A DNA stretch of 64,000 nt from CAMTWZ01 sp041749075. GTDB taxonomy: Bacteria > Bacteroidota > Rhodothermia > Balneolales > HLUCCA01. Positions 36,300 through 45,931 of this stretch are shown piece after piece. Positions within the stretch are counted from its first letter, which is position 1; each line of letters starts with the position of its first letter. The stretch is taken from the NCBI GenBank assembly GCA_041749075.1, contig JBGTBY010000035.1, forward strand, positions 186,001-250,000, given 5' to 3'. The translations under genes and the position numbers were made by a program. Below the pieces are notes generated by a model. That model was not told where the DNA came from. It ran no database searches and saw nothing but the letters and a program-made list of their open reading frames with translations.

Positions 36300-36734
36300 T
36301 CAGGGTACCGGTTTTTGGAGGGTCATGATGCGTTCGGCAATCTCTTTGAACAAGCCTCTCTCCTGCTTCACGATGTATTCGCACAGCTGGTGTGCGGACA
36401 CATCGGCTTCATCATCCGAATAGACGATACGATCCCAATCAAAACCTGCGTCTTTTAGTCTGGCGATCCAATCGGTTCTGAGGGATATCGATACCGAAAT
36501 CACATCCTGTGTGGATTCAGGAACGATGTAGGCGGATGCGCGTTGAAACAACGCTGGGGTGCAGAATTCGAGGCATTCGCGTAGCCAATCGCTGAGCAAA
36601 CCCGTGATCGACAGCAAAGGACCTGGTTTTTCCTCGAACGGAACCACATCTGTGAGTCTTGAAAGCTGATTCAGTTCTTGGACCAGCCAATCAAGATCAT
36701 TGATGAGGTCAGTTGTTGGCGCGGTCTTGGGCAT
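36300..36734 (-). CDS. Hypothetical protein downstream of nuoI
   Basis: I do not recognise this 144-residue protein. It is acidic and mainly helical (DLINDLDWLVQELNQLSRL, LSDWLRECLEFC, LCEYIVKQERGLFKEIAERIM) with one strand-rich part (DVISVSISLRTDWIARL). There is no signal peptide or membrane helix. The start ATG overlaps the nuoI end by 26 bp, a tight overlap suggesting translational coupling. The initiator lies within nuoI codons; no later Met exists near the start. Confidence 0.65.
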   Translation of the reverse strand: MPKTAPTTDLINDLDWLVQELNQLSRLTDVVPFEEKPGPLLSITGLLSDWLRECLEFCTPALFQRASAYIVPESTQDVISVSISLRTDWIARLKDAGFDWDRIVYSDDEADVSAHQLCEYIVKQERGLFKEIAERIMTLQKPVP

Positions 36735-37380
36735 TCTTGGCTTCGAGCATTTCCACCAGACTCAGACTCGTTTCCCAGCGTTTGTCGCGGTTGCGGACCG
36801 AGTGGATGTTGTTTTCTTCTTGAAAATCCCAGAACTGACCGAACTGACGATTCTTGTATTCACGGAGGTAATCGAGGCGGGTTGTCAATTCTTCTTTCGG
36901 TACCAAGAGGCGATCTTTGCCATATACCGCGTCTTCGCGGCTTTCGAACACGATATCGTAGTCTTGGCTCATCACAATGGCTTCTTCCGGACAGACGTCT
37001 TCACAAAATCCGCAATAAATGCAACGAAGCATGTTGATTTCAAAAAACTCGGGATAGCGCTCTTTCGGATCTTCTACTTCTGCCGCTTGCATGCTGATGG
37101 CCAAAGGAGGACACGCACGAGCGCACAATCCACATGCCACGCAACGCTCTTTGTCGTGGTCTTCAACCAATACTGGACGTCCGCGGAATACCGGAGGCGG
37201 ATTGAACCGCTCTTCCGGATACATCATGGTTTGGGTCGGAGCGAACATCTGCTTGAACGAGTACACCATCCCCTTCAGGATTTCCCAGATGTACGTGCGC
37301 TGCAAAAAGTTAAGCTTGCGCTCGGTCGCATGATCCGGATTGAGGGCGTTTAGTACAGGAGTTTCGAGGTTTTTGGCCAT
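36709..37380 (-). CDS. nuoI: NADH-quinone oxidoreductase subunit I
   Basis: NuoI carries iron-sulfur clusters N6a and N6b of complex I. The 223-residue protein has two 4Fe-4S ferredoxin motifs with cysteines at 80, 83, 86, 90 and 120, 123, 126, 130 (CVACGLCARACP and CIYCGFCEDVCP). The N-terminal amphipathic part (KGMVYSFKQMFAP) contacts the membrane arm. It stands alone: no other nuo genes are within the window. It is followed by a hypothetical and a membrane protein gene; der lies 42 bp upstream. Confidence 0.93.
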   Translation of the reverse strand: MAKNLETPVLNALNPDHATERKLNFLQRTYIWEILKGMVYSFKQMFAPTQTMMYPEERFNPPPVFRGRPVLVEDHDKERCVACGLCARACPPLAISMQAAEVEDPKERYPEFFEINMLRCIYCGFCEDVCPEEAIVMSQDYDIVFESREDAVYGKDRLLVPKEELTTRLDYLREYKNRQFGQFWDFQEENNIHSVRNRDKRWETSLSLVEMLEAKNAQDRANN

Positions 37381-37422
37381 AAGAATCTTAAGAGTGCGAT
37401 TTCGGCTTGAAGATACGGGTTC

Positions 37423-38727
37423 CTATTTCTCTTTGAAAACCATCGTGATGGGAACACCACGAAACGAGAATGTGTCTCGGAGCTTGTTTTCGATATAGCG
37501 GCGATAGTTGGCCGGCATTTCCTGCGGCTTGTTCATGAAGAACGCGAACACCGGCGGATTGGCCTTCACTTGTGTGGCATATTTGATTTTGAGGGATACG
37601 CCACGAACATTTGGCAACGGATTTGCGCGAGTGATCATCTCAACGAACTCATTGAACTTGCTGGTCGAGATTTTCTTCTTGCGCTCTTCGAGGATCATAT
37701 CCACTTCCTCGATGATTTTATGCACCCGTTGCTTGCTCGTCGCGGAGATGCTCAAAATCGGAACATAGTCCAGATTTGGCATTTTACGCTTAATCGCATC
37801 CTCATATTCCTTGAAGGTGTTCGTCTCTTTCTCGACAAGATCCCATTTGTTGATGATCAGCATCAGTCCCTTGTTGAATTTCTCCGCTTCCAACATCACA
37901 CGGGCATCTTGGGCTTCGAAACCCTGCACAGCATCAATCAACAGAATGGCGATATCGCATTCGCGGATGGCCTTTTCGGTGCGGATGTAGCTATAAAACT
38001 CGATGTTTTCTGCGACACGTGCTTTGCGTCGAAGTCCGGCGGTATCCACCAACTCATAGGTTTTGTCGCCGACAGTGAGCAGACTGTTGATGGAATCGCG
38101 CGTGGTACCGGCGATATCCGTCACAATGCTTCTCTCCTGTCCGAGCAAGGCATTCACTAGCGAGGATTTTCCGACATTCGGTCGACCGATAATGGCCAGT
38201 TTCGGATATTTGTTCTCGACTTCTTCTTGCTTTGGAGGAAGCAAGCTTACCAGCTTATCGAGAAATTCACCGGTTCCGGTTCCATTTACCGCGGAAACCG
38301 CGAACAGATTGTCGAAACCGAGGCTATAGAAATCAGCCATGCCCCAAGAGCGTTCTACATTATCGGACTTATTGGTAGCAACGAGCAGAGGTTTCTTACT
38401 TTTTCGAAGAATCTCGGCCACTTCCTTGTCCATATCCGTCACTCCGAGTGTGATATCGACCACAAAAATAAGCACGTCCGATTCTTCGATCGCGATATGG
38501 ACTTGCTCGCGGATGCCTGCTGAAAACACGTGAGGATCATCCGGGATATAGCCACCGGTGTCGATAAGTGTGAAATCACGACCGTTCCAGAATGTCTCGC
38601 CGTAGTGACGGTCGCGGGTAACCCCGGGCATGTCGTGAACGATGGCTTTGCGTTCTCCGACCAAGCGATTGAATAATGTGGATTTACCGACGTTGGGACG
38701 GCCCAGAATGGAGACTACAGGAAGCAT
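37423..38727 (-). CDS. der: Ribosome biogenesis GTPase Der (EngA)
   Basis: Der is an essential GTPase for 50S assembly. The 434-residue protein has two G domains in tandem, with P-loops GRPNVGKS at residues 9-16 and 181-188, G3 motifs DTGG and DTAG, G4 motifs NKSD and NKWD, and a C-terminal KH-like domain ending VPITMVFKEK. It is divergent from the small membrane protein and 42 bp upstream of nuoI on the same strand. Confidence 0.97.
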   Translation of the reverse strand: MLPVVSILGRPNVGKSTLFNRLVGERKAIVHDMPGVTRDRHYGETFWNGRDFTLIDTGGYIPDDPHVFSAGIREQVHIAIEESDVLIFVVDITLGVTDMDKEVAEILRKSKKPLLVATNKSDNVERSWGMADFYSLGFDNLFAVSAVNGTGTGEFLDKLVSLLPPKQEEVENKYPKLAIIGRPNVGKSSLVNALLGQERSIVTDIAGTTRDSINSLLTVGDKTYELVDTAGLRRKARVAENIEFYSYIRTEKAIRECDIAILLIDAVQGFEAQDARVMLEAEKFNKGLMLIINKWDLVEKETNTFKEYEDAIKRKMPNLDYVPILSISATSKQRVHKIIEEVDMILEERKKKISTSKFNEFVEMITRANPLPNVRGVSLKIKYATQVKANPPVFAFFMNKPQEMPANYRRYIENKLRDTFSFRGVPITMVFKEK

Positions 38728-38793
38728 GATGCGGGATAATTACAAATAGAGTCGTAAGTTACGCAGAATCGACCGAATACACAGGATACACTC

Positions 38794-39051
38794 ATGATTC
38801 AATGGTTCTATGCCGAGTTGGGATTCGCAGGCTCTATCCTGTTCGCATTGGTCATTTTTGTTCTTTTTGTGCTATGGCTTGCAGGTATCGCTGGCTTGGC
38901 GAATCTTCACACCTCAAATAAGCAGCAGAATCTCAAGTTCGTCTTGAGTGTGATATTTCCTCCCTTCCCGATCCTTTGGATCTTATGGGACATCCGTCGG
39001 CAGCATCTCATTATCCGCGGTACCCGCCGTGAAAGCTACGATTCCAACTGA
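38794..39051 (+). CDS. Small two-helix membrane protein
   Basis: The 85-residue protein has two membrane helices (about 12-38 and 47-66) and a basic C-terminus (RRQHLIIRGTRRES). AGGA lies upstream of the ATG. No family is recognised. The last 16 bp overlap the 3' end of the convergent helicase gene. Confidence 0.65.
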   Translation: MIQWFYAELGFAGSILFALVIFVLFVLWLAGIAGLANLHTSNKQQNLKFVLSVIFPPFPILWILWDIRRQHLIIRGTRRESYDSN

Positions 39052-41039
39052 GGCAGTCCCGCCGGGGTTTCATCTTCCACCAGAATCCACGGTTCCAACA
39101 GCTTTTCGCTCAGATCCGCGATGAAACGGGATGGTTTCGTGAAATAATCCCCTCCTGCGCTTTGTGCGATCGCCGGATACGTGAAAAAGAGGTGCTCCTT
39201 GGCGCGAGTGATGGCCACATACATTAATCGAAGCTCTTCATCCATCTGTTCGGGGTCGTCGATCGAATATCCGGATGGCAGGATTCCATCCAGGCATTGC
39301 ATGATGAAGACCGTCGACCATTCCAACCCTTTCGCGCTATGGATGGTGCTCAATACCAAGGGTTGCTCCATATGATCCATCCCGACCACATCCACTGCCG
39401 TCGCATCCAATGGATCCAAACTAAGCTCCGATATCATTTTTTGGATGGATGTGTAATTGCGGGCGATGTTCTGAAGGATATCGAGATCCTGTAGCCGTTT
39501 TTCGTGATCCTCATAGGTTTTCCTGCAGATCGGCGTGTAATACTCCACCACCAGTTTGAACGCTTCATGTGTGGGGATGGATTTCGATTTGATGTCCATC
39601 AGCAAACCCAATAAGCCTGTCACATGCGATTTATAGGTGGATCCAGCCGGAAAATTCGCGCCCGAGCTGAGTTCGAAGCCATTCGTTTGCATCCAGTCGA
39701 AGAAATCGCGGGATGTTTTCGGTCCGATTCCATCAATCAATCCCAAAATCCGGTTCCAAGCGACACCGTCTGATGGATTCACGATCACCTTGAAATGCGC
39801 CAGGACATCCTTCACATGAGCGGCCTCAGTCAACTTTGTGCCGCCGTATTTCACATAAGGTATGGAGCGCTTGTTCAGGGCCACTTCCAGATCGAACGAA
39901 TCGCGGCTATTGCGGAACAGCACGGAAATATCGCCTAACGAAGATCCTTGCTCACGCAGATTCAAAATGAGTTGGGAGATGAATCGGGATTGGTCCTCTT
40001 GCGTGGGGGCTTTCACGACTCCGGGTAAGTCTCCGCTTCCTTTCAATGCAATCAATTCCTTCGGAAACGCCTGTTTCGCCTGTTTAAGCACGATATTGGC
40101 CACATCCAGCACTTGTTGTGTGGACCGATAATTTTCTTCCAATGTGATGGTGATGGCGCCTGGAAACCGAGTCGGGAATTCCATGATGTGCCGATGTTCC
40201 GCGCCTCGGAAACCGTAAATGCTCTGGGCGTCGTCGCCGACCGCAAAGAAATTTCCATGCACCGACGACATCAGCTCTGCCAAATCCACCTGCAAGGCAT
40301 TCGTATCCTGAAATTCATCGATCATGAGATGGCGGATGTCGCCCGCGGTTTTGATGCGGATCGATTCGTGTTCCTTCAGCAATTCCAATGTATAGGTTAG
40401 CAGATCATCAAAATCCATCTGATTGTGACGTTTCTTATGGTCACGGAATTGGGTCTGGATGGTGCGGATGAGCTCCAGATGCGGTTTGAACGCCGGATAA
40501 CGGTTCGTGAGAATCGCCTCAATGTCCTCCCTCCTGTTCACGCAGGCGGAAAAGATGGTCAGTAACGTGTTCTTTTTGGGAAACAGGGTATCGAGTTTGG
40601 CCACATCCGCTTCCGACCGATAATACTGGATGATATCGGATGCGTCGTCTGAATCGAGCACGGTGAATCCCGACTTGAAGCCAATTTTATCGGAATGATG
40701 CTGAAGCAGCCCGTGGCAGAACGAATGAAACGTACCACCCCTCACCTGTTTGCAGCGCCCATCCAACAAATCGGCGGCACGCTCAAGCATTTCTTTCGAT
40801 GCTTTTCGCGTGAATGTGAGCAATGTGATCTGATTCGGGGCCACGCCCGACTCGATCAAGCGCGCCACCCGATATACCAAGGTTCGGGTTTTACCTGTGC
40901 CCGCGCCAGCGATCACCAGGGCCGGTCCGGCGGTATGAAACACAGCCTTTCGTTGCGCTTCATTCAGAAGTGCATCATAATCAATCGTGTAGGCTTTATT
41001 GCGTTCCGGATCGTTGCGATTCAGTGAAAAAACTTTCAT
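39036..41039 (-). CDS. UvrD/PcrA/Rep-type DNA helicase
   Basis: This superfamily 1A helicase of 667 residues has Walker A GAGTGKT at 45-51, motif Ia (LLTFTRKASKEM), motif II (MIDEFQDTN), motif III (AVGDDAQSIYGFRGA), motif IV (ENYRSTQQV), motif V (STIHSAKGLEWSTVFI) and motif VI (MYVAITRAKEHLF). Domains 1A/1B/2A/2B are complete. Rep, PcrA and UvrD cannot be told apart here. The gene is divergent from tdk and has 54 bp between the starts. Confidence 0.95.
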   Translation of the reverse strand: MKVFSLNRNDPERNKAYTIDYDALLNEAQRKAVFHTAGPALVIAGAGTGKTRTLVYRVARLIESGVAPNQITLLTFTRKASKEMLERAADLLDGRCKQVRGGTFHSFCHGLLQHHSDKIGFKSGFTVLDSDDASDIIQYYRSEADVAKLDTLFPKKNTLLTIFSACVNRREDIEAILTNRYPAFKPHLELIRTIQTQFRDHKKRHNQMDFDDLLTYTLELLKEHESIRIKTAGDIRHLMIDEFQDTNALQVDLAELMSSVHGNFFAVGDDAQSIYGFRGAEHRHIMEFPTRFPGAITITLEENYRSTQQVLDVANIVLKQAKQAFPKELIALKGSGDLPGVVKAPTQEDQSRFISQLILNLREQGSSLGDISVLFRNSRDSFDLEVALNKRSIPYVKYGGTKLTEAAHVKDVLAHFKVIVNPSDGVAWNRILGLIDGIGPKTSRDFFDWMQTNGFELSSGANFPAGSTYKSHVTGLLGLLMDIKSKSIPTHEAFKLVVEYYTPICRKTYEDHEKRLQDLDILQNIARNYTSIQKMISELSLDPLDATAVDVVGMDHMEQPLVLSTIHSAKGLEWSTVFIMQCLDGILPSGYSIDDPEQMDEELRLMYVAITRAKEHLFFTYPAIAQSAGGDYFTKPSRFIADLSEKLLEPWILVEDETPAGLPQLES

Positions 41040-41093
41040 GTGTGCAATATATGTACAACTTTCAGAATCCGCATCATGACGGTATATTCACGC

Positions 41094-41702
41094 ATGTTTC
41101 ACGAACCTATAGTGTCGCACCTGCGAGTCGGCTGGATCGAAGTTGTTTGCGGCGGCATGTTTTCTGGAAAAACCGAAGAATTGATTCGTCGTGCGCGCCG
41201 TGCCCAAATCGCGGGACAGCGTGTGATCATCGTTAAGCCCCCCATCGATAAACGGTATGATGATGAGGCCGTTGTTTCACATAATCGCACGAAACTGCCT
41301 AGTATTATGGCCGAAACGGCCGATCAGATTGTCTTGCTTACCGGAAACGCAGAAGTCGTGGCCATCGACGAAGCCCAATTTTTCGACCTCCGTCTGGTGG
41401 ATGTGGCCAATAGCTTGGCCAATGATGGAAAACGGGTATTGATCGCAGGACTGGATATGGATTACCTCGGTCGTCCGTTCGAGCCAATGCCCCAGCTTAT
41501 GGCCATCGCCGAGTATGTCACCAAATTGCACGCCATCTGCACCGAAAGCGGAATGATGGCCCATTATTCGCAACGCGTCGTGGAAAGCGACAATCGAATC
41601 CTGGTCGGAGAAGCGGATGCCTACGAGCCACGTGCTCGCCACTGTTTCCGGCCACCGAGCGACATCCGCCGCAAACGGCCGCTCCCATCCACCGAATCCT
41701 AA
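41094..41702 (+). CDS. tdk: Thymidine kinase
   Basis: Tdk phosphorylates thymidine in nucleoside salvage. The start is placed at ATG 41094, giving 202 residues; ATG 41076 is possible. The P-loop GGMFSGKT is at 20-27 and the catalytic Glu is in IDEAQFF near 93. The zinc-lasso cysteines are reduced: CTES at 149-152 replaces the first CxxC, and RARHC at 180-184 keeps only the last Cys of the second. It is followed by a nucleoside transporter 18 bp later. Confidence 0.92.
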   Translation: MFHEPIVSHLRVGWIEVVCGGMFSGKTEELIRRARRAQIAGQRVIIVKPPIDKRYDDEAVVSHNRTKLPSIMAETADQIVLLTGNAEVVAIDEAQFFDLRLVDVANSLANDGKRVLIAGLDMDYLGRPFEPMPQLMAIAEYVTKLHAICTESGMMAHYSQRVVESDNRILVGEADAYEPRARHCFRPPSDIRRKRPLPSTES

Positions 41703-41720
41703 CATCTAAATCGCACTTAT

Positions 41721-43067
41721 ATGGACTTGCTAAGAGGTCTGATCGGACTCACCTTCATCATTGCGCTGGCGTATGCGTTCAGCGCGAATCGCAAAGCCAT
41801 TTTATGGCGATTGGTCGGCATCGGGATGGGAATCCAGGCGGTATTGGCCATATTCATTTTGAAGGGTGATTATCTGGCTCAGTTTTTCAGTCCACTTGGC
41901 TGGCCTCGACTCTTTTTCAAATGGGTCTCTTCTTTTTTTGTCTTGGTTCTGCAATTCACAGAGGAAGGATCCCGTCTCATTTTCGGAAATTTGGCAATTG
42001 GACCCGGCGGTGAGGGAAGTTTGGGCTTTTACTTTGCCTTCCAAGTACTTCCGACCATTGTCTTCTTCGCGTCTCTCACCACCCTTCTGTACCATTATGG
42101 TGTCCTTCAAGCTGTGGTGAGATTTCTCGCAGTGGGGATGCAAAAACTCATGGGCACATCCGGTGCGGAGTCGCTATCGATGATTGCGAACATCTTTGTG
42201 GGTCAGACCGAAGCCCCTCTCGTTGTGAAGCCTTACGTTGCGAAAATGACTTCATCCGAGCTATTCGCTGTGATGACAGGTGGAATGGCGACCATCGCCG
42301 GCGGTGTGATGGCTACATATATCATGATGTTGGGTGATTCGTTCGCTGCAGCTCAAAATCTCAGCATCGAAGCTGGACGTCAGTTATTCGCTGAACAACT
42401 GTTGGGTGCGAGTCTGATGGCGGCTCCTGCGGCCTTGGTCATCGCAAAAATCTTGTTTCCTGAAGTGGATGAGCCGGTTACCCGCGGTTCTGTCAAGATG
42501 GATGTGGAACAAACCGATGCGAATGGAATCGACGCAGCCGCCACGGGCGCAGCCGACGGATTGCGACTAGCGTTGAACGTTGGAGCTATGTTGCTCGCCT
42601 TTTTCGCTCTGCTGGCCATGCTCAATTATGTGGTCATGTTTCTTGGAGCATTGCCGAATCAGATCGGCGGACTCGTTGGCTTGGACATCCCCGTCTTCGA
42701 ACTCAGCATTCAAATGATTTTGGGATGGATATTCGCTCCTGTGGCGTTCATGATTGGTGTTCCTTGGAATGAGGCCTTTCAAGTTGGATCCTTGATCGGC
42801 ACGAAGCTCGTGCTCACCGAATACATCGCCTATATCAATCTGGCTGAGATCGCAGCGATCGGCGGCTTGTCCGAGCGCACCATTTTCATGGCCACGTTCG
42901 CATTGTGCGGATTCGCGAATTTCACCTCCATCGCCATCCAAATCGGAGGCATCGGAGGCATCGCTCCAACCCGCAAATCGGAATTGGCTTCCTTCGGCAT
43001 GAAAGCCGTGATGGCTGGATCCTTAGCGAACTTAATGACGGCCACTTATGCCGGCATGTTGTACTAA
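41721..43067 (+). CDS. Nucleoside transporter, CNT (NupC) family
   Basis: The 448-residue protein has about ten membrane helices and the conserved CNT region with FVGQTEAPLVVKPYV (nucleoside-binding helix) and MTGGMATIAGGVMATYIMML, followed by the KLVLTEYIAYINL and CGFANFTSIAIQIGGIGG segments. It imports nucleosides with sodium or protons. It lies 18 bp after tdk, so the two form a salvage pair. About 80 bp separate it from the next gene. Confidence 0.93.
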   Translation: MDLLRGLIGLTFIIALAYAFSANRKAILWRLVGIGMGIQAVLAIFILKGDYLAQFFSPLGWPRLFFKWVSSFFVLVLQFTEEGSRLIFGNLAIGPGGEGSLGFYFAFQVLPTIVFFASLTTLLYHYGVLQAVVRFLAVGMQKLMGTSGAESLSMIANIFVGQTEAPLVVKPYVAKMTSSELFAVMTGGMATIAGGVMATYIMMLGDSFAAAQNLSIEAGRQLFAEQLLGASLMAAPAALVIAKILFPEVDEPVTRGSVKMDVEQTDANGIDAAATGAADGLRLALNVGAMLLAFFALLAMLNYVVMFLGALPNQIGGLVGLDIPVFELSIQMILGWIFAPVAFMIGVPWNEAFQVGSLIGTKLVLTEYIAYINLAEIAAIGGLSERTIFMATFALCGFANFTSIAIQIGGIGGIAPTRKSELASFGMKAVMAGSLANLMTATYAGMLY

Positions 43068-43149
43068 GTTTCCATACTCATTCGTTTCCTACCCTGATTG
43101 GAAATCCCGAACTTAAACCATCGTCTATCCTAAAACAATCATACCCTAT

Positions 43150-45084
43150 ATGTCTTTGAAATCGATGAATGCAGCGCTTTTGGCCGCTATGCTATTGGCT
43201 GGCGCATGCGCAAGCACCCGAAATGCGGATGACAGTCCTGTAGTGGCTGTGGTGAACAACCAGTCTATCACTTACAACGAGTTAAAAACCCAGTTTAATC
43301 AGAACAGTTTCCGTGAAACCGCTGAAGAAGATCAGGCCGAGGCTCTTCGTGAGTTTCTGTGCCTCTACACCGATTACAAAGTGAAACTACAGGCCGCTCA
43401 AGATGCGGGTTATATGCAGGATGCGGGCCTTCTAGACGAGCTTGAGCAGTACGAAACGCAAACCGCCTATCCGTACTGGATGGAAAATCGGATCAAAGAG
43501 CAATTGCTGAACGATTACATCGCTCGTGCCAATGAAGAAATCCATGCTACACACATCTTGATTGCGCTCACAGAGACCGCATCCCCTGCCGATACACTTC
43601 AGGCTTGGAATAAAATCATGGAAGCACGAGCGAAAGCCGTCGCTGGTGAGAATTTTGATTCACTGTCCACCGTGTATTCCTCCATGCAGCAAGGACGCAG
43701 TATGGGCGGCGATCTGGGTTATTTCTCGGTCGGTTGGGCTGTCAAACCGTTTGAAGATGGCGCGTATGCCACAGCGGTCGGCGACATCTCGCCTCCTGTC
43801 CGTTCCCGTTTCGGATATCACCTGATCAAAGTGCTCGACCGTCGGGAAAGCACACCGGATCGGATGGTATCGCATATTTTCATCGGATCCACACAAGAAG
43901 AAGCGGCCATCGCAGAGGCCATGGAACGAGCCCGTGAGGTTTACAAGCGTTTGGAAGAAGGTGCCCCATTTGTCGATATGGCCATTGAATTCTCTGAAGA
44001 CGGCCAATCGGGACCAATGGGCGGGCAAATCGGTTGGATCAATCATGGCCGGTATCTGGCCACTTTCACCGAGCCTGTGATGAGTCATCCTACGGACGGA
44101 TCTCATTCCGAGCCGTTCTATAGTGGCTATGGTGTTCACATCATCAAAATTGATTCGGTGCGGATGTATCCGAACAAAGAAGCGGAACGTGCCGAGATGC
44201 TCACCCGCTTGCAACAGTTGCCTCATTTCCGCGATTCAAAAGTGGCTACCATCGCTCAGGCGCGTCGTGTGGCTGGAGAATCAAAGAACGCGGCGGTTCT
44301 GAATGAGGTCGAAACCATGATCACAACGAATCGGGCCAGAAGCTTTTCTACTTTGGAATGGCCAAACGCATTAGCCTCCAAAACGGTTTACAGTGTTGCT
44401 GGTAGATCTTACACGGCGGCCGACTACATAGACTGGGTGAAGACACGAGTCGACACCACATCCACAGGCAATTACAATTTCGGATTGCGTGATTCATTTT
44501 TCGCCGCCAAAGTGGAAGACAACATCATCGCCATCACCAAAAAGGAATTCCCTGCATTTGCTGATTTGAGTGCCAATTATTTGAACGGCTTGGCGATTTT
44601 CAAAATCTCGGAAGATTCCGTCTGGAATTATGCCAAATCGGATTCAGCTGCGGTTCAAGCCCTGTTCGAGCAACAATCCGAGAAGTATATGTTCGACACA
44701 CGATATGTGTACTACCGCATCACCGCATCGAACGATTCGTTGCTGCACGTGGCTCGTCAATTGATTTTGGATGGAGTTGTGCCTGATTCGTTGCGCGGTC
44801 AGGTCCAAGGCGTCATTGTTCGCGAAGATGTGGTCAACGCATTGGAAGGCGAACCTCACGACCAACTCGTGGGTGTGGATGTGGGTGGATTCAGCGACGT
44901 CTTCACGTTTCGCGGCCGTCCTACCATCTTGTTTCTGAAGGCGATCGAACCGGCGCGACCCATGACCTTCGATGAAGCCTACTTCCGTGTTGTCACCGAT
45001 TATCAACCGATCCGCGAACGCCGCTGGTTGGATGCTCTTCGCGACACATACAAAGCGGTGGAATACCCTGAACGGATCCAGTAA
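43150..45084 (+). CDS. Parvulin-type peptidyl-prolyl isomerase, lipoprotein
   Basis: This 644-residue protein has a lipoprotein-like leader ending LAGAC (Cys20) and a SurA_N-like helical domain. Two parvulin domains follow at about 132-230 and 240-345, each with the typical ATHILI and SGPMGGQIGWI/ MGGDLGYFSVG strands. A long C-terminal region of about 300 residues has no clear motif. It is likely a periplasmic chaperone for outer-membrane proteins. The next gene starts 4 bp later and is of similar type. Confidence 0.9.
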   Translation: MSLKSMNAALLAAMLLAGACASTRNADDSPVVAVVNNQSITYNELKTQFNQNSFRETAEEDQAEALREFLCLYTDYKVKLQAAQDAGYMQDAGLLDELEQYETQTAYPYWMENRIKEQLLNDYIARANEEIHATHILIALTETASPADTLQAWNKIMEARAKAVAGENFDSLSTVYSSMQQGRSMGGDLGYFSVGWAVKPFEDGAYATAVGDISPPVRSRFGYHLIKVLDRRESTPDRMVSHIFIGSTQEEAAIAEAMERAREVYKRLEEGAPFVDMAIEFSEDGQSGPMGGQIGWINHGRYLATFTEPVMSHPTDGSHSEPFYSGYGVHIIKIDSVRMYPNKEAERAEMLTRLQQLPHFRDSKVATIAQARRVAGESKNAAVLNEVETMITTNRARSFSTLEWPNALASKTVYSVAGRSYTAADYIDWVKTRVDTTSTGNYNFGLRDSFFAAKVEDNIIAITKKEFPAFADLSANYLNGLAIFKISEDSVWNYAKSDSAAVQALFEQQSEKYMFDTRYVYYRITASNDSLLHVARQLILDGVVPDSLRGQVQGVIVREDVVNALEGEPHDQLVGVDVGGFSDVFTFRGRPTILFLKAIEPARPMTFDEAYFRVVTDYQPIRERRWLDALRDTYKAVEYPERIQ

Positions 45085-45088
45085 TTCC

Positions 45089-45931
45089 ATGAGGATTGGG
45101 CTGATTCTTTGCTTGATCGTGCTTGCCGGCTGCTTCGGTGATCGACCCATGGCTCCAGGACGAGTCATCGCGCAAGTCGGTCCCGATGTGCTGACACATC
45201 AAGAAGCGGTGGATGCCATCCCCTATGCGGTTTGGGAATCGGACAGCGTCAAAGCGTTGTCCGATTATGCCAACTCATGGAGCATTCACAAATTGATGGT
45301 CAAAGAAGCCACTCGTTTGGGATTGGATCGATTAGTAGATGTCTCCCGACAAATCGAGTTGACCCGTGACGGAATCTTGGTGGAAACGTTGCGAGATCGA
45401 GCTCTAAACACACTCAATAATGAAATGAATGTGACAGAAGCAGAAATCCAGGATTACTACGATACCTACTCGAATCAATTCCGTCTCAATGAACGCCATG
45501 TTCGGGTCCGTCATTTCACAACCGCTCAATTGGAACAAGCGATCGCCGCAAAACGGGATTTGCAAGACGGGATGAGTTGGGAGAATGTGGTCGCTCAGTA
45601 TTCGAATGACACTGAATTCGCACTACAGAGCTCGAATCAGATTCGTCCGGTCTCATCCGCGATTACATCCACACCAGTAATGCAAGCCTATCTGTCATCG
45701 CTGGGTGTCGGAGCGATTTCTGCAGTTAGGGAGTTCAATGGAGACTATCACTTCATTCAGCTCGTTGAATCCTATGCGCCAGGCTCCGTGCCTGAAATTA
45801 GTTGGCTAAAAGAGCGTATTTTTGAGTGGTTGATTATTGAGAAGCGACGTCGCGCCCTTCTCGCTTATGAACAGAATTTATTGCTGCAGGCACAATCCGC
45901 AGGTACCGTACGAATCCAATTGAATCCATGA
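45089..45931 (+). CDS. SurA/PpiC-like lipoprotein
   Basis: The 280-residue protein has a signal ending VLAGC (Cys15) and resembles the chaperone (N and C helical) parts of SurA/PrsA; the parvulin domain, around residues 150-230, is divergent (HVRVRHFTTAQLEQAI, MSWENVVAQYSND) and lacks the usual His and GG positions. It may be a chaperone without isomerase activity. It overlaps the next gene by 4 bp. An earlier in-frame start inside the preceding gene is rejected because of the clear lipobox. Confidence 0.85.
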   Translation: MRIGLILCLIVLAGCFGDRPMAPGRVIAQVGPDVLTHQEAVDAIPYAVWESDSVKALSDYANSWSIHKLMVKEATRLGLDRLVDVSRQIELTRDGILVETLRDRALNTLNNEMNVTEAEIQDYYDTYSNQFRLNERHVRVRHFTTAQLEQAIAAKRDLQDGMSWENVVAQYSNDTEFALQSSNQIRPVSSAITSTPVMQAYLSSLGVGAISAVREFNGDYHFIQLVESYAPGSVPEISWLKERIFEWLIIEKRRRALLAYEQNLLLQAQSAGTVRIQLNP

